Position numbers and translations under genes: made by a program. A stretch of DNA of 64,000 bases from Lapidilactobacillus luobeiensis (lineage in GTDB: Bacteria > Bacillota > Bacilli > Lactobacillales > Lactobacillaceae): contig NZ_BROC01000009.1 of NCBI RefSeq assembly GCF_024345205.1, forward strand, positions 46,002-110,001. The letters are read 5' to 3'. Of this stretch, positions 8,415-18,116 are shown piece by piece; position 1 is the stretch's first letter, and each line of letters opens with the position of its first letter. The notes beneath the pieces were generated by a model. It did not search any database and was not told where the DNA came from. It saw nothing but the letters and a program-made list of their open reading frames with translations.

Positions 8415-9182
8415 ATGATTCAGTTTGATAAAGTTACGAAAACATACGGCGATAAAGTGGCGTTGAATGAATTGACGTTGAAGATCAAGTCGGGCGCGAT
8501 CTTCGGCTTCTTAGGGCACAATGGCGCTGGTAAATCGACCACGTTGAAAAGTTTGGTCAGTATTATTGAGCCGACCAGTGGGACGATCACGGTGGACGGG
8601 TTGGATCTGGCGACCCAGCGGCACGCGGTCAAAGAGAAGATTGCTTACGTCCCGGATATTCCGGATATTTTCATGCAATTAACGGCCAACGAATATTGGA
8701 GTTTGATCATCGCCGCTTATTCCTTGGAAGACGAGGCAGTAGCGGAACGGCGGCAGGAATTGCTGGATCTGTTCGAGATGGCGGAACATCAGGACGAAAC
8801 GCTGGCCAGTTTCTCTCATGGGATGCGCCAGAAAACGATCATTATTGGCGCTTTGTTGCCGGATCCCGACATTTGGGTGTTGGATGAGCCTTTGCAAGGG
8901 TTGGATCCTCAGGCGGCGTTCGATTTGAAAGAGATGATGAAGGCACATGCGGCCAAGGGCAAGACCGTGATTTTCTCGACCCACGTTTTGGATACGGCCC
9001 AACAATTATGTGATGAATTGGCGATCTTGAAGCAAGGCGAGCTGATCTATCAGGGTTCGGTGGCGGACCTGTTGGCGGCCCATCCGCAAGAGTCCTTGGA
9101 GACAATCTACTTGCAGATGGTTGGGCGGCAGTCGGCGGAAGGGCATTTGGTGGAAGACCTGAATGGTGAGCAACATGAATAA
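8415..9182 (+). CDS. ABC transporter ATP-binding protein, EcsA-like
   Basis: 255-residue ABC ATPase. Walker A GHNGAGKS near residue 38, an FSHGMRQK signature in place of the canonical LSGGQ, Walker B DIWVLDEP and the H-loop (STHVLD) are all present. The FSHGMRQK form is typical of two-component exporters of the EcsA/NatA class. GGGGAGG lies before ATG 8415; an upstream in-frame TTG at 8340 is ignored for lack of a ribosome site. The stop overlaps the permease start, so ATPase and permease are coupled. The substrate is unknown; EcsAB relatives affect secretion and peptide export. Confidence 0.9.
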   Translation: MIQFDKVTKTYGDKVALNELTLKIKSGAIFGFLGHNGAGKSTTLKSLVSIIEPTSGTITVDGLDLATQRHAVKEKIAYVPDIPDIFMQLTANEYWSLIIAAYSLEDEAVAERRQELLDLFEMAEHQDETLASFSHGMRQKTIIIGALLPDPDIWVLDEPLQGLDPQAAFDLKEMMKAHAAKGKTVIFSTHVLDTAQQLCDELAILKQGELIYQGSVADLLAAHPQESLETIYLQMVGRQSAEGHLVEDLNGEQHE

Positions 9183-10758
9183 ACGCCAACTCAGCGTCCT
9201 GACCCAGGTCAATTTGCGCCTGATCAGTCCCCAAGTCACCGATAAGCTGCGGAAGAAAGGGAAAGCGGGGAAGCGGCTGACCAAAAGCTTGCTGAATCAG
9301 TACATCTCATCTGGATTGATTTTCATTTTGATTTATGGCTTTTTGATGTTGAGTCTGGACTTCCACAAGTTTCCCGGGATCTTCACTTATTACGTGGCCT
9401 TATTTGTGTTGATGGGGGTGACCCAAGCCATCAGCGCGATTTATAATATCTTCTTCGAAGGCGCGGATCTGCCAGGCTATTTGCCGCTACCTTTGCGTAA
9501 TTTAGAAATTTTCCTCGCTAAAATCATCGTCGTTTTGATCGGGGTGATCCCGTTCATTCTGCCAATGGTGATTATTTTCTTCATGCTCAGCTGGCGCGCG
9601 GGGATCATGATCCCCTTGGCCGTCCTGTTGGCCCTGGTCGTCTTTATTCTGTTCACGGCGGTCGTCTTGGCAGCGTCGAGCTTGGTCGTCTTTGGCTTGA
9701 CCAAGACCAAGTTCTTCCAGCAACATAAGAAAACAGCCACCAGTTTGTTGCTGGGCTTGACCATGATCTTTATGATGGTGGGGATTTTCTTCACCAATAT
9801 GAAGTCTAGTTCCGCCGGCGCGAACACCATCGATACGAAACCGCTCCAGATCTTCATGCCCTTATATCATTTGCTCGACCAACCATTCAGCGGCGCGGGT
9901 TTATTGGGTTTAGGCATTTTCGTGGTGCTCTTAGGAATCTTGCTGCTGGTGATCCGTCAATGGATCTTGCCGGATCTGTTCACGCAATTGACCCAGTCCA
10001 ACACCGATATGGGTGGGGGCACGCGCAAACACCGACTTCCCAGTGGTTTGCGGCCACTATTAGGCTTTTATAATCGCCAATTGTTAAAAGAACCCAATTT
10101 GATCATGCAGGTTATTTCGACGACCTTGATGGCACCACTGATTTTCTTGATGTCCTTTGGTCTGGGCGGCCGCATCAACTTAAGTCGGCTGTCATTTTAT
10201 CCTTGGTTTGGCGTTTTCTTCGTGGGTGGGATTGTCCTAGCGGCGCTGATCACCGACAAAGTTTCTTTCGTCGCCAACTTGATTTCATTGGATAAGCAAA
10301 ACTATGAATTCGTCCAAGCCTTACCACTGTCCCTGAATCGTTATCTGCGGGAGAAATTCCGCCTTGGTTTTCTGATCCAGGCATTAATGGGCGCGGTGGT
10401 GGCCCTGATCGCCGCCTTCGTGGTCCACATTCCGCCATTACTACTGGTGATGACGCTCCTCGGCGTTGTCTATGGCGCCTATTATTTGAGTCATTATTAC
10501 TTCATTCGTGATTTTCGGCTGCATTTGCCAGACTGGACCAACATCAACCAACTGTTCAGTCGTGGTGGCGACAACTTCTCTTTAGTGCTCGTTTTAGGGG
10601 GCAGTATGATCCTTGGCGCCTTAGCTGTGGTTGGTTATGCGTCTGCGGTCACGTGGCAGCCGATTTGGGCGAATGTGATCGCCGCGGTGATCTTGCTGGT
10701 CGTCGCTGGGGTGTTGTCACGGTATTTCCAACGGTCGTTTTGGCGGCGCTTGGATTGA
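9175..10758 (+). CDS. ABC transporter permease
   Basis: 527-residue membrane protein with about twelve hydrophobic segments and a soluble loop around residues 270-300 (THPSNTDMGGGTRKHR region). It pairs with the preceding EcsA-like ATPase, whose stop it overlaps by eight bases. ATG 9175 follows a GGTGAG site; a further in-frame ATG at 9163 is possible. It has the size of large fused permeases in lactobacilli and no recognisable substrate signature. A terminator follows 20 bases after the stop. Confidence 0.8.
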   Translation: MNKRQLSVLTQVNLRLISPQVTDKLRKKGKAGKRLTKSLLNQYISSGLIFILIYGFLMLSLDFHKFPGIFTYYVALFVLMGVTQAISAIYNIFFEGADLPGYLPLPLRNLEIFLAKIIVVLIGVIPFILPMVIIFFMLSWRAGIMIPLAVLLALVVFILFTAVVLAASSLVVFGLTKTKFFQQHKKTATSLLLGLTMIFMMVGIFFTNMKSSSAGANTIDTKPLQIFMPLYHLLDQPFSGAGLLGLGIFVVLLGILLLVIRQWILPDLFTQLTQSNTDMGGGTRKHRLPSGLRPLLGFYNRQLLKEPNLIMQVISTTLMAPLIFLMSFGLGGRINLSRLSFYPWFGVFFVGGIVLAALITDKVSFVANLISLDKQNYEFVQALPLSLNRYLREKFRLGFLIQALMGAVVALIAAFVVHIPPLLLVMTLLGVVYGAYYLSHYYFIRDFRLHLPDWTNINQLFSRGGDNFSLVLVLGGSMILGALAVVGYASAVTWQPIWANVIAAVILLVVAGVLSRYFQRSFWRRLD

Positions 10759-10774
10759 TTGAAATGATTGGATT

Positions 10775-10806
10775 GAAAAAACCGTCGCATTTTGACGGTT
10801 TTTTTG
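10775..10806 (+). terminator. Intrinsic terminator of the ABC transporter operon
   Basis: ACCGTC (10781-10786) / GACGGT (10794-10799) with an A-run before and a T-run after; this symmetric form could also work on the minus strand. Confidence 0.85.
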
Positions 10807-10810
10807 TGTT

Positions 10811-11544
10811 TGCTGGCTGATGTGGGTGGGGATTGCGCGTGAGCGCAACCGGCTGGGACTGCTGTTGCGGACTGGAACGTGGTGGGCGTCGTTTTGAGCC
10901 AATCCGCAAAAAGCGCGGCTTGTCTCAAAATCGAGCCTTGTCCTAAGCGGCAAAGCCGCCAAGGACAATTTCACCACTGAGCCGCGCAGTCCCAGCCGGT
11001 TGCTGAACAGAATTGAGCCTATCTGCAATCAAAGTTGGGTATCTGACAAAGTGCTTTTGCAAGCAAGCGGTCAAACAATTCCCTCTTTTAGGGTGGTACG
11101 GCAATGCCAACTAATTTGGAGCAAATGACCCGCTGTATTTTACGTAGCATGAACGGTTGTTCCGCTCTCCTAATCAGTTTTTGACCGAAAACCGACCGAT
11201 TCAGTTGATTCGCCAAGAACTAAGTCTGTTTGTCAGACAGACTGCACTGGCGTCACCAATTTAAAGCTGGTAACCACTAGCCACGGTCGTCAATTGCGTG
11301 GTTCCCCATCAATTGATGAGAGCTTGCCAAATGGCGTGAGTGCTCAAACGGCTGTTAAAATGTTGAGCGGCTGGAGCGGAGAAATTTGGGGTGAGATCGC
11401 CGTGAAATTGTCCTTGGCGGTTTACCGCTTAGGACAAGGCCTGATTTTGAGACAAGCCGCGCACTTTGCGGATTGGCTCAAAACGGCGCCCACAGCGAGC
11501 TCACCCCGAATTTCGCAGCGCAAGCTGCGGCCAACCTACTTTTA
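10811..11544 (+). repeat. Interspersed repeat, copy A (full length)
   Basis: Reference copy of a ~0.73 kb non-coding repeat. Order: a GCGCGTGAGCGC hairpin and left arm bounded by CCGGCTGGGACTGC / CAGTCCCAGCCGG, containing two hairpins (TTTTGAG..CTCAAAA and CTAAGCGGC / GCCGCCAAG); a middle part with a GGTGGTAC box and a TCACCAATTTAAAGCTGG block; a right arm bounded by GAGAAATTTGGGGTGAG / CTCACCCCGAATTTC that holds the same two hairpins in reverse complement. No conserved reading frame and no transposase. It fills the space between the convergent ABC permease and helicase genes. Confidence 0.88.
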
Positions 11545-11545
11545 A

Positions 11546-14290
11546 TCAAGCTTGCCGTACCCAGAAGTCAGCGAGCTTGAGGCCTAGTTCCTGCGGCGAC
11601 CGAGCCAGTTGTGCGCGCTGCCAGTGTGGCGGAAACAGCTGCCGGTAACGCCCACTGGCAAAACGCTGATCGATCAACAAGATCACTCCGCGATCCGCCA
11701 TGCCACGAATGACGCGACCACTGGCTTGCAACACGTTGTTAAAGCCGGGAAGTTGATAGGCGTAGGCAAAGCCCTGACCGTTTTTCTCCTGATAATAATC
11801 CCGAAGTAGGTCGTTTTCCAGACTAAGCCCGGGGAGGCCAACGCTGACGATCGCCACGCCGATCAGCCGGGTACCTTGCAGGTCGATCCCTTCCGAGAAA
11901 GCGCCGCCGAGCACGGCAAAACCGACCAGCGTTTCGTCAGGGTCATGAGTAAAAGCGTCCAAAAAGTCTTGCCGGACTTTTTCACTGGCGCCGGCTTCTT
12001 GTTGAATGATTTTCACGTGAGGCGTCGCTTGGCTGAAAGCAGTGGCGACTTGTTGCAAGAAGCCGTAGGAAGACATGAAAACAAGATAATTACCGGTCTG
12101 GGCGTTGATCATTTCTAACAGCGTGTCCACGATTCGGGGTAGGTTGCTTTCGCGCTGGCGATAGGTGGTTTGCACGTAATTGGTGATCCACAGGCCTTGG
12201 TTCTCCGGCGGAAAAGGTGAGGTGATCCGGTAGATCAGGCTATCGGGATCCGCGGCGGTCAGCGTTTCTTGATAGTAACTAAGTGGCGTCAGTGTGGCCG
12301 AAAAAAGGATCGCTGCATCGCCTTTATGAAGTGAGGTTTGCAAAAATTCGCTGGCGTCCAAACAGCGCAAAGTGATTTTTATAGTCGGGGTCGTGGTGAC
12401 GATCGTTTGATAGTTCTCGCCATAGAAGTCGTAAATTTTCAGAAAAGTGTTCACCGCAAAAAAGAGGTCCAAGACTGATTCATGAAACTCGGACTCTTGA
12501 TGGTCTTGCAACCAGAGCCCCAGTTTCTCCAGAGATTGATATAGGAGCTCAATGAAGTCCTCATCAGGCTCACTTAAAAGCGCCAAGTCAGGCGCCGCAC
12601 CGCGTGTGCTGTTGCCGCCATATTTTTGTGTCAACAGTTGCACGGTGATCGGTGGTTTTTCCGGTGCTTTTTCAGGTTCGCTTTCAGGTTCGTTCTTGGA
12701 TTTGTTTTCAGACGCGTTGGTGCCGCTGGTTTCAACGGTTGCGACATCGCTTGTTTCGCCGTTTGCTGTAGTTTTTGCGGCTGGGACCGCTTCAATCGTT
12801 GCTTCGGTTCTATTCTCGGTTTCCTGTTCTTTAGCTTTTTCAGAAATCGGCGGCGAGATAGTTTGAGTGTCTGCTAGTTGTACAGGGCTGATTTTTGCTG
12901 GTGCTAGTGCAACTGGCCGCACAGGCTCAACTTTTGCCGGTGTGGTCGGCGTTGTTGATGCGGCGGTCGTTGGCGTTGCGCCACTGAAAAGTTGTTGCAG
13001 GGTCTTGAAGCTGGCCTGCAAAGGTTTCAGGGCGCGGCGTAATTGTTTCACGGCCGTGCTTTGGTGACCGCGGATTTCTTTTTTGAGATTCTTGATCAGT
13101 TGTTCATCAAGGCTACTGCTGTACATTTCACGGCTGCGGCTGACCAGATTATGGGCTTCGTCGATCAGAAAAACGCTGCCAGGCTGAGGGTCAGCGAAGA
13201 AACGTTGCAGGTAAACTTGGGGGTCGAAGAGATAATTATAATCGCCGATGATCACGTCGGCGAACAAACTGGCATCGAGACTGAATTCAAAGGGGCAAAT
13301 CGTGTATTTCTCAGCGTAGCGGTCGATCGTGGCGTGGTCCCAGCGGTTTTCATGGGCGAACAGGTCCTTGAGGGCGTCTTTGTTGCGGTCGTAATAGCCC
13401 ACGTGGTTGGGACAATTTTGCGGTTCCAGACCTTGTTGGACCATCAAGCAACTTTTGTCCTTGGCGGTGATCGTGACGCTTTTCAGTTGGGCGCCGTGGT
13501 CATTGAGCAATTGAACAGTTTCTTCAGCGACTTGGCGGGTGCTGGTTTTGGCGGTGAGGTAGAAAATGCGCTCACTCAGTTCTGTTCCGAAAGTTTTGAC
13601 CGTGGGGAAAAGTGTGGCGATGGTTTTTCCTGTTCCCGTGGGCGCCTCGGCCAAAAGAAATTTCTGGGCGGCGATGGTTTTATAAACAACGCCAGCGAAT
13701 TGATGTTGTTGCTCACGAAAGGCGGGAAAGGGAAATGCTAAGTTATTGGCTGCCGCATTTCGCCGTGCCCGCCACTTGGAACGGAGCTGGAGCCAATATT
13801 CGTATTCTGTCAGCACCTTGGTCACAAAATCATGTAAATCAGTCCGCGACCAAACCTGCTGTTCCCGGGTGATCGTTTCGGTCAACGTCTGAAAATAGGT
13901 CAGTTGCACAGTGACCGTGGACACGTCTTGTTTCTCCGCCAATAGCCAAGCGTAGAATTTGGCTTGGCCCCAATAGCGGGTCAAGGCGTCGGCGGTCAAG
14001 TCGGCGAAGGCCGGTTCGGACGTCTTGATTTCGTCCACCAAAATAGCGCCGGAATCAGGATCGATCACGACACCATCGGCGCGGCCTTCGATCAGATAGG
14101 CCGTGCCATCTAATTCAGTTTCATAAGTCAAGTGGACTTCTTTTTGATAATCGGGCCCAGCTTGTTTTTGCAAGCGGCGGTGGATCCGCGCGCCTGCCAA
14201 CGCGGTGTGATTGCTGGAAGGTTGCGGCACCAAATCACCTGATTTTAAAGTGAATTCGATCAGTTCACGAATGCCGAGTTTTTTTACCAT
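11546..14290 (-). CDS. DinG/XPD-family helicase with N-terminal RecB-like nuclease domain
   Basis: 914-residue superfamily 2 helicase for DNA repair or recombination. Residues 30-120 carry a PD-(D/E)XK nuclease pattern (GRADG 69-73, VDEIKT 85-90, then GQAKFYAWLL). Walker A APTGTGKT at 216-223, DEAH box 377-380, C-terminal QASGRVIRG motif VI. Iron-sulfur cysteines C281, C293 and C332 are visible; the fourth, usually just before C293 in an E-C-x-P pattern, is missing (GLEPQNC). Residues 437-548 are an unusual low-complexity Ala/Thr/Pro/Glu stretch inserted in the helicase. The gene converges on repeat copy A. ATG 14290 has only a weak upstream ribosome site. Confidence 0.87.
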   Translation of the reverse strand: MVKKLGIRELIEFTLKSGDLVPQPSSNHTALAGARIHRRLQKQAGPDYQKEVHLTYETELDGTAYLIEGRADGVVIDPDSGAILVDEIKTSEPAFADLTADALTRYWGQAKFYAWLLAEKQDVSTVTVQLTYFQTLTETITREQQVWSRTDLHDFVTKVLTEYEYWLQLRSKWRARRNAAANNLAFPFPAFREQQHQFAGVVYKTIAAQKFLLAEAPTGTGKTIATLFPTVKTFGTELSERIFYLTAKTSTRQVAEETVQLLNDHGAQLKSVTITAKDKSCLMVQQGLEPQNCPNHVGYYDRNKDALKDLFAHENRWDHATIDRYAEKYTICPFEFSLDASLFADVIIGDYNYLFDPQVYLQRFFADPQPGSVFLIDEAHNLVSRSREMYSSSLDEQLIKNLKKEIRGHQSTAVKQLRRALKPLQASFKTLQQLFSGATPTTAASTTPTTPAKVEPVRPVALAPAKISPVQLADTQTISPPISEKAKEQETENRTEATIEAVPAAKTTANGETSDVATVETSGTNASENKSKNEPESEPEKAPEKPPITVQLLTQKYGGNSTRGAAPDLALLSEPDEDFIELLYQSLEKLGLWLQDHQESEFHESVLDLFFAVNTFLKIYDFYGENYQTIVTTTPTIKITLRCLDASEFLQTSLHKGDAAILFSATLTPLSYYQETLTAADPDSLIYRITSPFPPENQGLWITNYVQTTYRQRESNLPRIVDTLLEMINAQTGNYLVFMSSYGFLQQVATAFSQATPHVKIIQQEAGASEKVRQDFLDAFTHDPDETLVGFAVLGGAFSEGIDLQGTRLIGVAIVSVGLPGLSLENDLLRDYYQEKNGQGFAYAYQLPGFNNVLQASGRVIRGMADRGVILLIDQRFASGRYRQLFPPHWQRAQLARSPQELGLKLADFWVRQA

Positions 14291-14463
14291 AATATCTCAT
14301 TTCTAGTGCTAGCATTTTGGCGGTTTCGGGCCAAGGTCGTTTGACGTGGACCTGTGCTTAAATTTAATCAATTGGTTCAAGTGTAAGATAATTTTCCCAA
14401 AAAGCCAAGCCGACCTAGAACGAAGAAAGTAAAGAGCTGCTCAAAATATATCTGGAACAAATC

Positions 14464-14499
14464 AAAAAGTAGCTAATGATCCAACAATCACCAGCTACT
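14464..14499 (-). terminator. Intrinsic terminator of the 14.5 kb membrane-anchored protein gene
   Basis: AGTAGCT / AGCTACT stem (14493-14499 and 14468-14474) with a T-run when read on the minus strand. It lies five bases after the stop of the minus-strand gene at 14504. Confidence 0.75.
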
Positions 14500-14503
14500 C
14501 TGC

Positions 14504-15142
14504 TTAAAGAGCGATATCGTAATGTTCTAACACGTCTTGATAGTGGAAAGTCTTCTCAATAAGACTGTAATTGATGAAAACGGGATCGTCGCCTTTAGCA
14601 ACAACTTTGCCGCCTGAGCGTGACACGAGACCACGATCGTAGAGGCGCCCGTTTAACGTGTAGTGGACTGTGTCGCCTCCGGCTAGTAAATATTGCACCG
14701 TACCTTCGTAAGCTTTAGTGTTGGCCGGCTGAAAACTGGCGTATTGGATCGACTTGATCGTTTTGAGCGGGTCAGATCGGTTGGTAGTGCAGTAGAAATA
14801 GATGGTGCCGATCTTCAGATCCTTGACCGCTTTTTGCGCATAGGTCGTTGCAGTGATGATCGCATAGCCCGTGTTGATAGCTGGATCAGATAGGCTGACG
14901 ACGCCATTAGTCATTCTAGGGAACAGCTTTTTTTCTGCTTGCTCCGCGGAGAGTCGTTCTTGGCGAACCAGGGTAGCAATCATCTCACTACGCGAAGTGT
15001 TAATGACTTGCCCTTGCTTATCGCTGGTCACGACCTTTTTTGTGTCTACATTTGGGGACCAGGCCTGCTTGGCCCATAGACCGAAAAATACTAAACCTAA
15101 AATCAGCACGCCCCAGCTGATCTTTTTTAGATCGAGTTTCAC
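14504..15142 (-). CDS. Membrane-anchored hypothetical protein
   Basis: 212 residues. One N-terminal membrane segment (ISWGVLILGLVFFGLWA, residues 8-24) after a basic start, then an extracellular domain of about 185 residues rich in beta-type pattern and ending HYDIAL. I do not recognise a family. It is a single-gene unit: terminator immediately downstream, a gap of 390 bases upstream. Start ATG 15142 has a GGGGTG-type ribosome site. A wall-facing lipid- or peptide-binding role is possible but unsupported. Confidence 0.65.
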   Translation of the reverse strand: MKLDLKKISWGVLILGLVFFGLWAKQAWSPNVDTKKVVTSDKQGQVINTSRSEMIATLVRQERLSAEQAEKKLFPRMTNGVVSLSDPAINTGYAIITATTYAQKAVKDLKIGTIYFYCTTNRSDPLKTIKSIQYASFQPANTKAYEGTVQYLLAGGDTVHYTLNGRLYDRGLVSRSGGKVVAKGDDPVFINYSLIEKTFHYQDVLEHYDIAL

Positions 15143-15535
15143 TGATAGTCACACCCCTTTTAATACCGCCCGTAAAAAAACACTTAGTGATCTCGTCTTA
15201 TTTCGAAGGATCCCCCCGCGATCAAGGAACCAACTTAGTGTGATGGCTATTGTATCAATAAAGAAAAAATAATCCTGATCACTGATCGCCAAGCACTGAA
15301 CGTCAGGCTATCACCTTGCTCAATTCTTATTATATCCCTATAAAGCGGCAATGTAAACGCTCTCTGAACCGCTTTTTACCTGAAAGTGATCGTCACTTTC
15401 AAGCACCTGGAAGAAGCGGAGCAGCCAATACGGACAAACGGGTTGGTTCCGATAATTCACGGCAAGATAGCTTACAGCAGTGGCTCGCGCTGGAAAAACC
15501 CAGTGAGTGCAGTGAGACAAGTCGGCTGGATGCTA
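15143..15535. other. Intergenic region with short palindromes
   Basis: No gene seen. It contains a hairpin AAAGCGG (15342-15348) / CCGCTTT (15369-15375) ending in T-runs and a perfect GAAAGTGA-TCG-TCACTTTC palindrome around 15380-15400. The promoter of the 14.5 kb gene should lie at its left end. Confidence 0.5.
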
Positions 15536-17059
15536 TTAAAGAGCTCCAAACTGTGAGGTCAAAGTTTGCCAAGCCACTAAATCTGGATCGGGCTGCGCAG
15601 ACCGTTGGGCCAATTGCCACCATAACGGCAGTAAGCGTTGATACATTTGTGACGTGGCCGAACTAGGTTGATAGGTCGTTGAGGCAATGGGTGGTTGTGC
15701 GTGCCACCAAGGCTGGGTAGAGTCGAGGGCCTGTTGCGCCACCCGAGCAGCGCCTAACGCGGAGCCCTGGATCTGGTCGGGGATCACTAAGGCGCGGGCA
15801 AAAACGTCGCTGATCAATTGGCACCAGAACGGTGAACGAGCGAAACCACCTGTTCCTAGTAAGGTGGCCTTTTTGGCAGCGGGAACGAGGGTACTTAATT
15901 GTTGTGTAACGACCGCCAAGTTGAAGGTGATCCCCTCTAAGATCGCGCGAAGGAGATCAGCGCGGGTGTGTTGACTGCGTAAACCAATAAAGTGACCACT
16001 CAAGCTACCATCCCAAAACGGTGCGCGTTCACCGTTCAAGTAAGGCAAAAAAATCAGACCATGAGCGCCAAGCGGGCTTTGTGCGGCTAAGGCGATCATG
16101 GCCGCGATCGGGTCGTTGGTGTTTTTGAGATCAGGACAAAGGGTCGTCAACGCCCATTGGAGAATGATCCCGCCATTATTGACAGGACCGCCCAGCAACC
16201 AATGCTCGGTATCGATCCGATAGCAGAAGGATTCGCCTTGCGGGGCCAGTTGTGGTCGGTCACTGATCACGCGAACAGCGCCACTGGTCCCAATGGTTAG
16301 GGCGATCTGGTCAGGGTGAACAGCGCCGATCCCGATATTGGCCAAAGCACCGTCACTGGCACCTAAGACCAAACGAGTCGTTGACGGCAAGGCTAAGGTA
16401 GTCGCCATTTGCGGCTTGAGCGGATAAGTAGTCGTGATCGGAACGATCCGCGGTAAGGCGCTATTGGGTAGTGCTAATTTTTTCAAAATAGTTTCAGACC
16501 ATTGACCGGTCCGCCAAGCGACCAGTCCAGTAGCGCTGGCCAAATTTATGTCGAGAACGAATTCGCCGGTCAACTGCCAAACCAAGTAACTTTTTAGATC
16601 TGCAAAGTGAGCGGTTTGACGTAATGATCCTGGTTGCGTCGCTTGTAACCAAAACAGTTTGGCCAGTGGGGTCATCGGATGTAAAGGCGTGCCCGTCTGC
16701 TGATAGAAATCAGGCGTAGTCGGGTCTGCTCGCAATTGAGCCACGGTCGCCGCGGCCCGATTGTCCGCCCAGGTGATGATCGGGGTCAAGGGCTGCCAAT
16801 GCTGGTCCAACAATAACAAACTATGCATCGCCGTTGATAGACTAAGCGCGGTGATCGTATCCGCGTGAGGAAGCTGTTGCTGAATATCTGCGATCACCGC
16901 CTGGACAGCCTGCCAAATAGTTTGTGGATCTTGCTCGGCTTGCCCTGGTTGAGCCTGGTTTAGAGGATAGCCTTGCTCAGCAGTCGCTAAAATTTGTTCG
17001 TTTTTGTCCATAAGGATCGCCTTGGTGCTGGTCGTACCCACATCGATACCAATGATCAT
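15536..17059 (-). CDS. gntK: Gluconokinase, FGGY family
   Basis: 507-residue sugar kinase. The N-terminal phosphate loop IGIDVGTTSTKAIL and the AMHSLLLLD...ITWADNRAAA and TGTPLHPMTPLAKL blocks follow the gluconate kinase pattern rather than xylulokinase. It would convert gluconate to 6-phosphogluconate for the pentose phosphate/phosphoketolase route. C-terminal ATP-site motifs (LTIGTSGAVR, LLGTGGFARSPFWCQLISDV) are present. ATG 17059 follows AAGGAG by nine bases. No gnd or gntP gene lies beside it, so it stands alone here. Xylulokinase is the alternative. Confidence 0.82.
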   Translation of the reverse strand: MIIGIDVGTTSTKAILMDKNEQILATAEQGYPLNQAQPGQAEQDPQTIWQAVQAVIADIQQQLPHADTITALSLSTAMHSLLLLDQHWQPLTPIITWADNRAAATVAQLRADPTTPDFYQQTGTPLHPMTPLAKLFWLQATQPGSLRQTAHFADLKSYLVWQLTGEFVLDINLASATGLVAWRTGQWSETILKKLALPNSALPRIVPITTTYPLKPQMATTLALPSTTRLVLGASDGALANIGIGAVHPDQIALTIGTSGAVRVISDRPQLAPQGESFCYRIDTEHWLLGGPVNNGGIILQWALTTLCPDLKNTNDPIAAMIALAAQSPLGAHGLIFLPYLNGERAPFWDGSLSGHFIGLRSQHTRADLLRAILEGITFNLAVVTQQLSTLVPAAKKATLLGTGGFARSPFWCQLISDVFARALVIPDQIQGSALGAARVAQQALDSTQPWWHAQPPIASTTYQPSSATSQMYQRLLPLWWQLAQRSAQPDPDLVAWQTLTSQFGAL

Positions 17060-17137
17060 GATTTGTGCTCCTTGTCTTACTATTGATTTTAGTGTAGTGA
17101 AAAGTAGGTGAACTTGCAAGACTCGGGCGATGTTTTG

Positions 17138-18116
17138 AATTGCTTTGAAAAGTGTCATTTCTGTATTTACTGACTTGCTTGCAGGTGTAGTTGGGATTGG
17201 TGGTGACGCAACCGTCTCAGGGCGTTTGTGGTGGCTGGAACGCAGTGGGCATCGTTTGAAGCCAATCCGCAAAGGACGCGGCTTGTCTTCAAAGCGAGCC
17301 TTTGTCTAAGTAGCTGCTGGCGCACCTACAAAGACAAATTTCACTGCTGAGCCACACGCCCTGAGGCGGTTGCTAGGCAGTATCGAGCTTATCTGCAATC
17401 TGGGTGAAGTAGTTGACGAAGTGCTTTTGCTAGTGTGGCGGTCAAAATAGTACCACTTCGATTGATAAAAAATTTCTGACTGGTTGTTCCAACCTATTGC
17501 CCAGACTAGTAAATCCAAGTTTTGTGATACGCCATTCAGTTGCTGTGATCATCAAGCTGATTGTTACGTTGTGACTACTAACCATGGTCGTCAACTACGT
17601 GAGAATCCGTCAATTTACACGAGCAGGCACTATGGCGTGGCAGCTTATTCTACTTACAATTGTTGAGTAACTGCAACGGAGTGGTTCGGGGTGAGATCGC
17701 CGTGAAATTGGTCTTAGTGGCTGTGCCACTTAGACCAAGGCTCAGCTTTGAGATTCGCGTACTTTGCGAAGCTCAAAGTGACGCCCACAGCGAGCTCATC
17801 CCGAACCACGCAGTGGAAGTTACGGCCAAGATATGGGAGCACAGCGAGCTTGCCCGCCACACGCAACGCAGCCCGCGGCCAAGATTGGAACAGAGGAGAC
17901 ACAGCGAGCCCACCCCGAACCACGCAGTGGAAGTTACGGCCAAGATATGGGAGCACAGTGAGCTTGCCCGCCACACGCAACGCAGCTCGCGGCCAAGATT
18001 GGAACAGAGGAGACACAGCGAGCTCACCCCGAACCACGCAGTGGAAGTTACGGCCAAGATATGGGAGCACAGTGAGCTCACCCGCCACACGCAACGCAGC
18101 CCGCGGCCAAACTAGA
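17138..18116 (+). repeat. Interspersed repeat, copy B (variant with extended 5' end)
   Basis: Variant shared with copies J and K: an additional ~50-base start (TTTGAAAAGTGTCATTTCTG region), then CCGTCTCAGGGCG / CGCCCTGAGGCGG arm boundaries. The left-arm hairpin is GTCTAAGTAG..CTACAAAGAC and the right-arm hairpin AGTGG..CCACT, both different in sequence from copy A yet still paired. Its right end has expanded into three 114-bp units. Confidence 0.85.
17787..18113 (+). repeat. Three tandem 114-bp repeats at the right end of copy B
   Basis: Units start at 17787, 17901 and 18015 (ACAGCGAG each time), nearly identical, the third slightly truncated. Each contains CCGAACCACGCAGTGG and ACACGCAACGCAGC. 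Because 114 is divisible by three, several frames stay open on both strands; these are not considered genes. Confidence 0.9.

Noticed and set aside
12552..13741. Plus-strand frames of 104-232 codons inside the helicase gene
   Set aside because: Shadow frames opposite a clear helicase with intact motifs.
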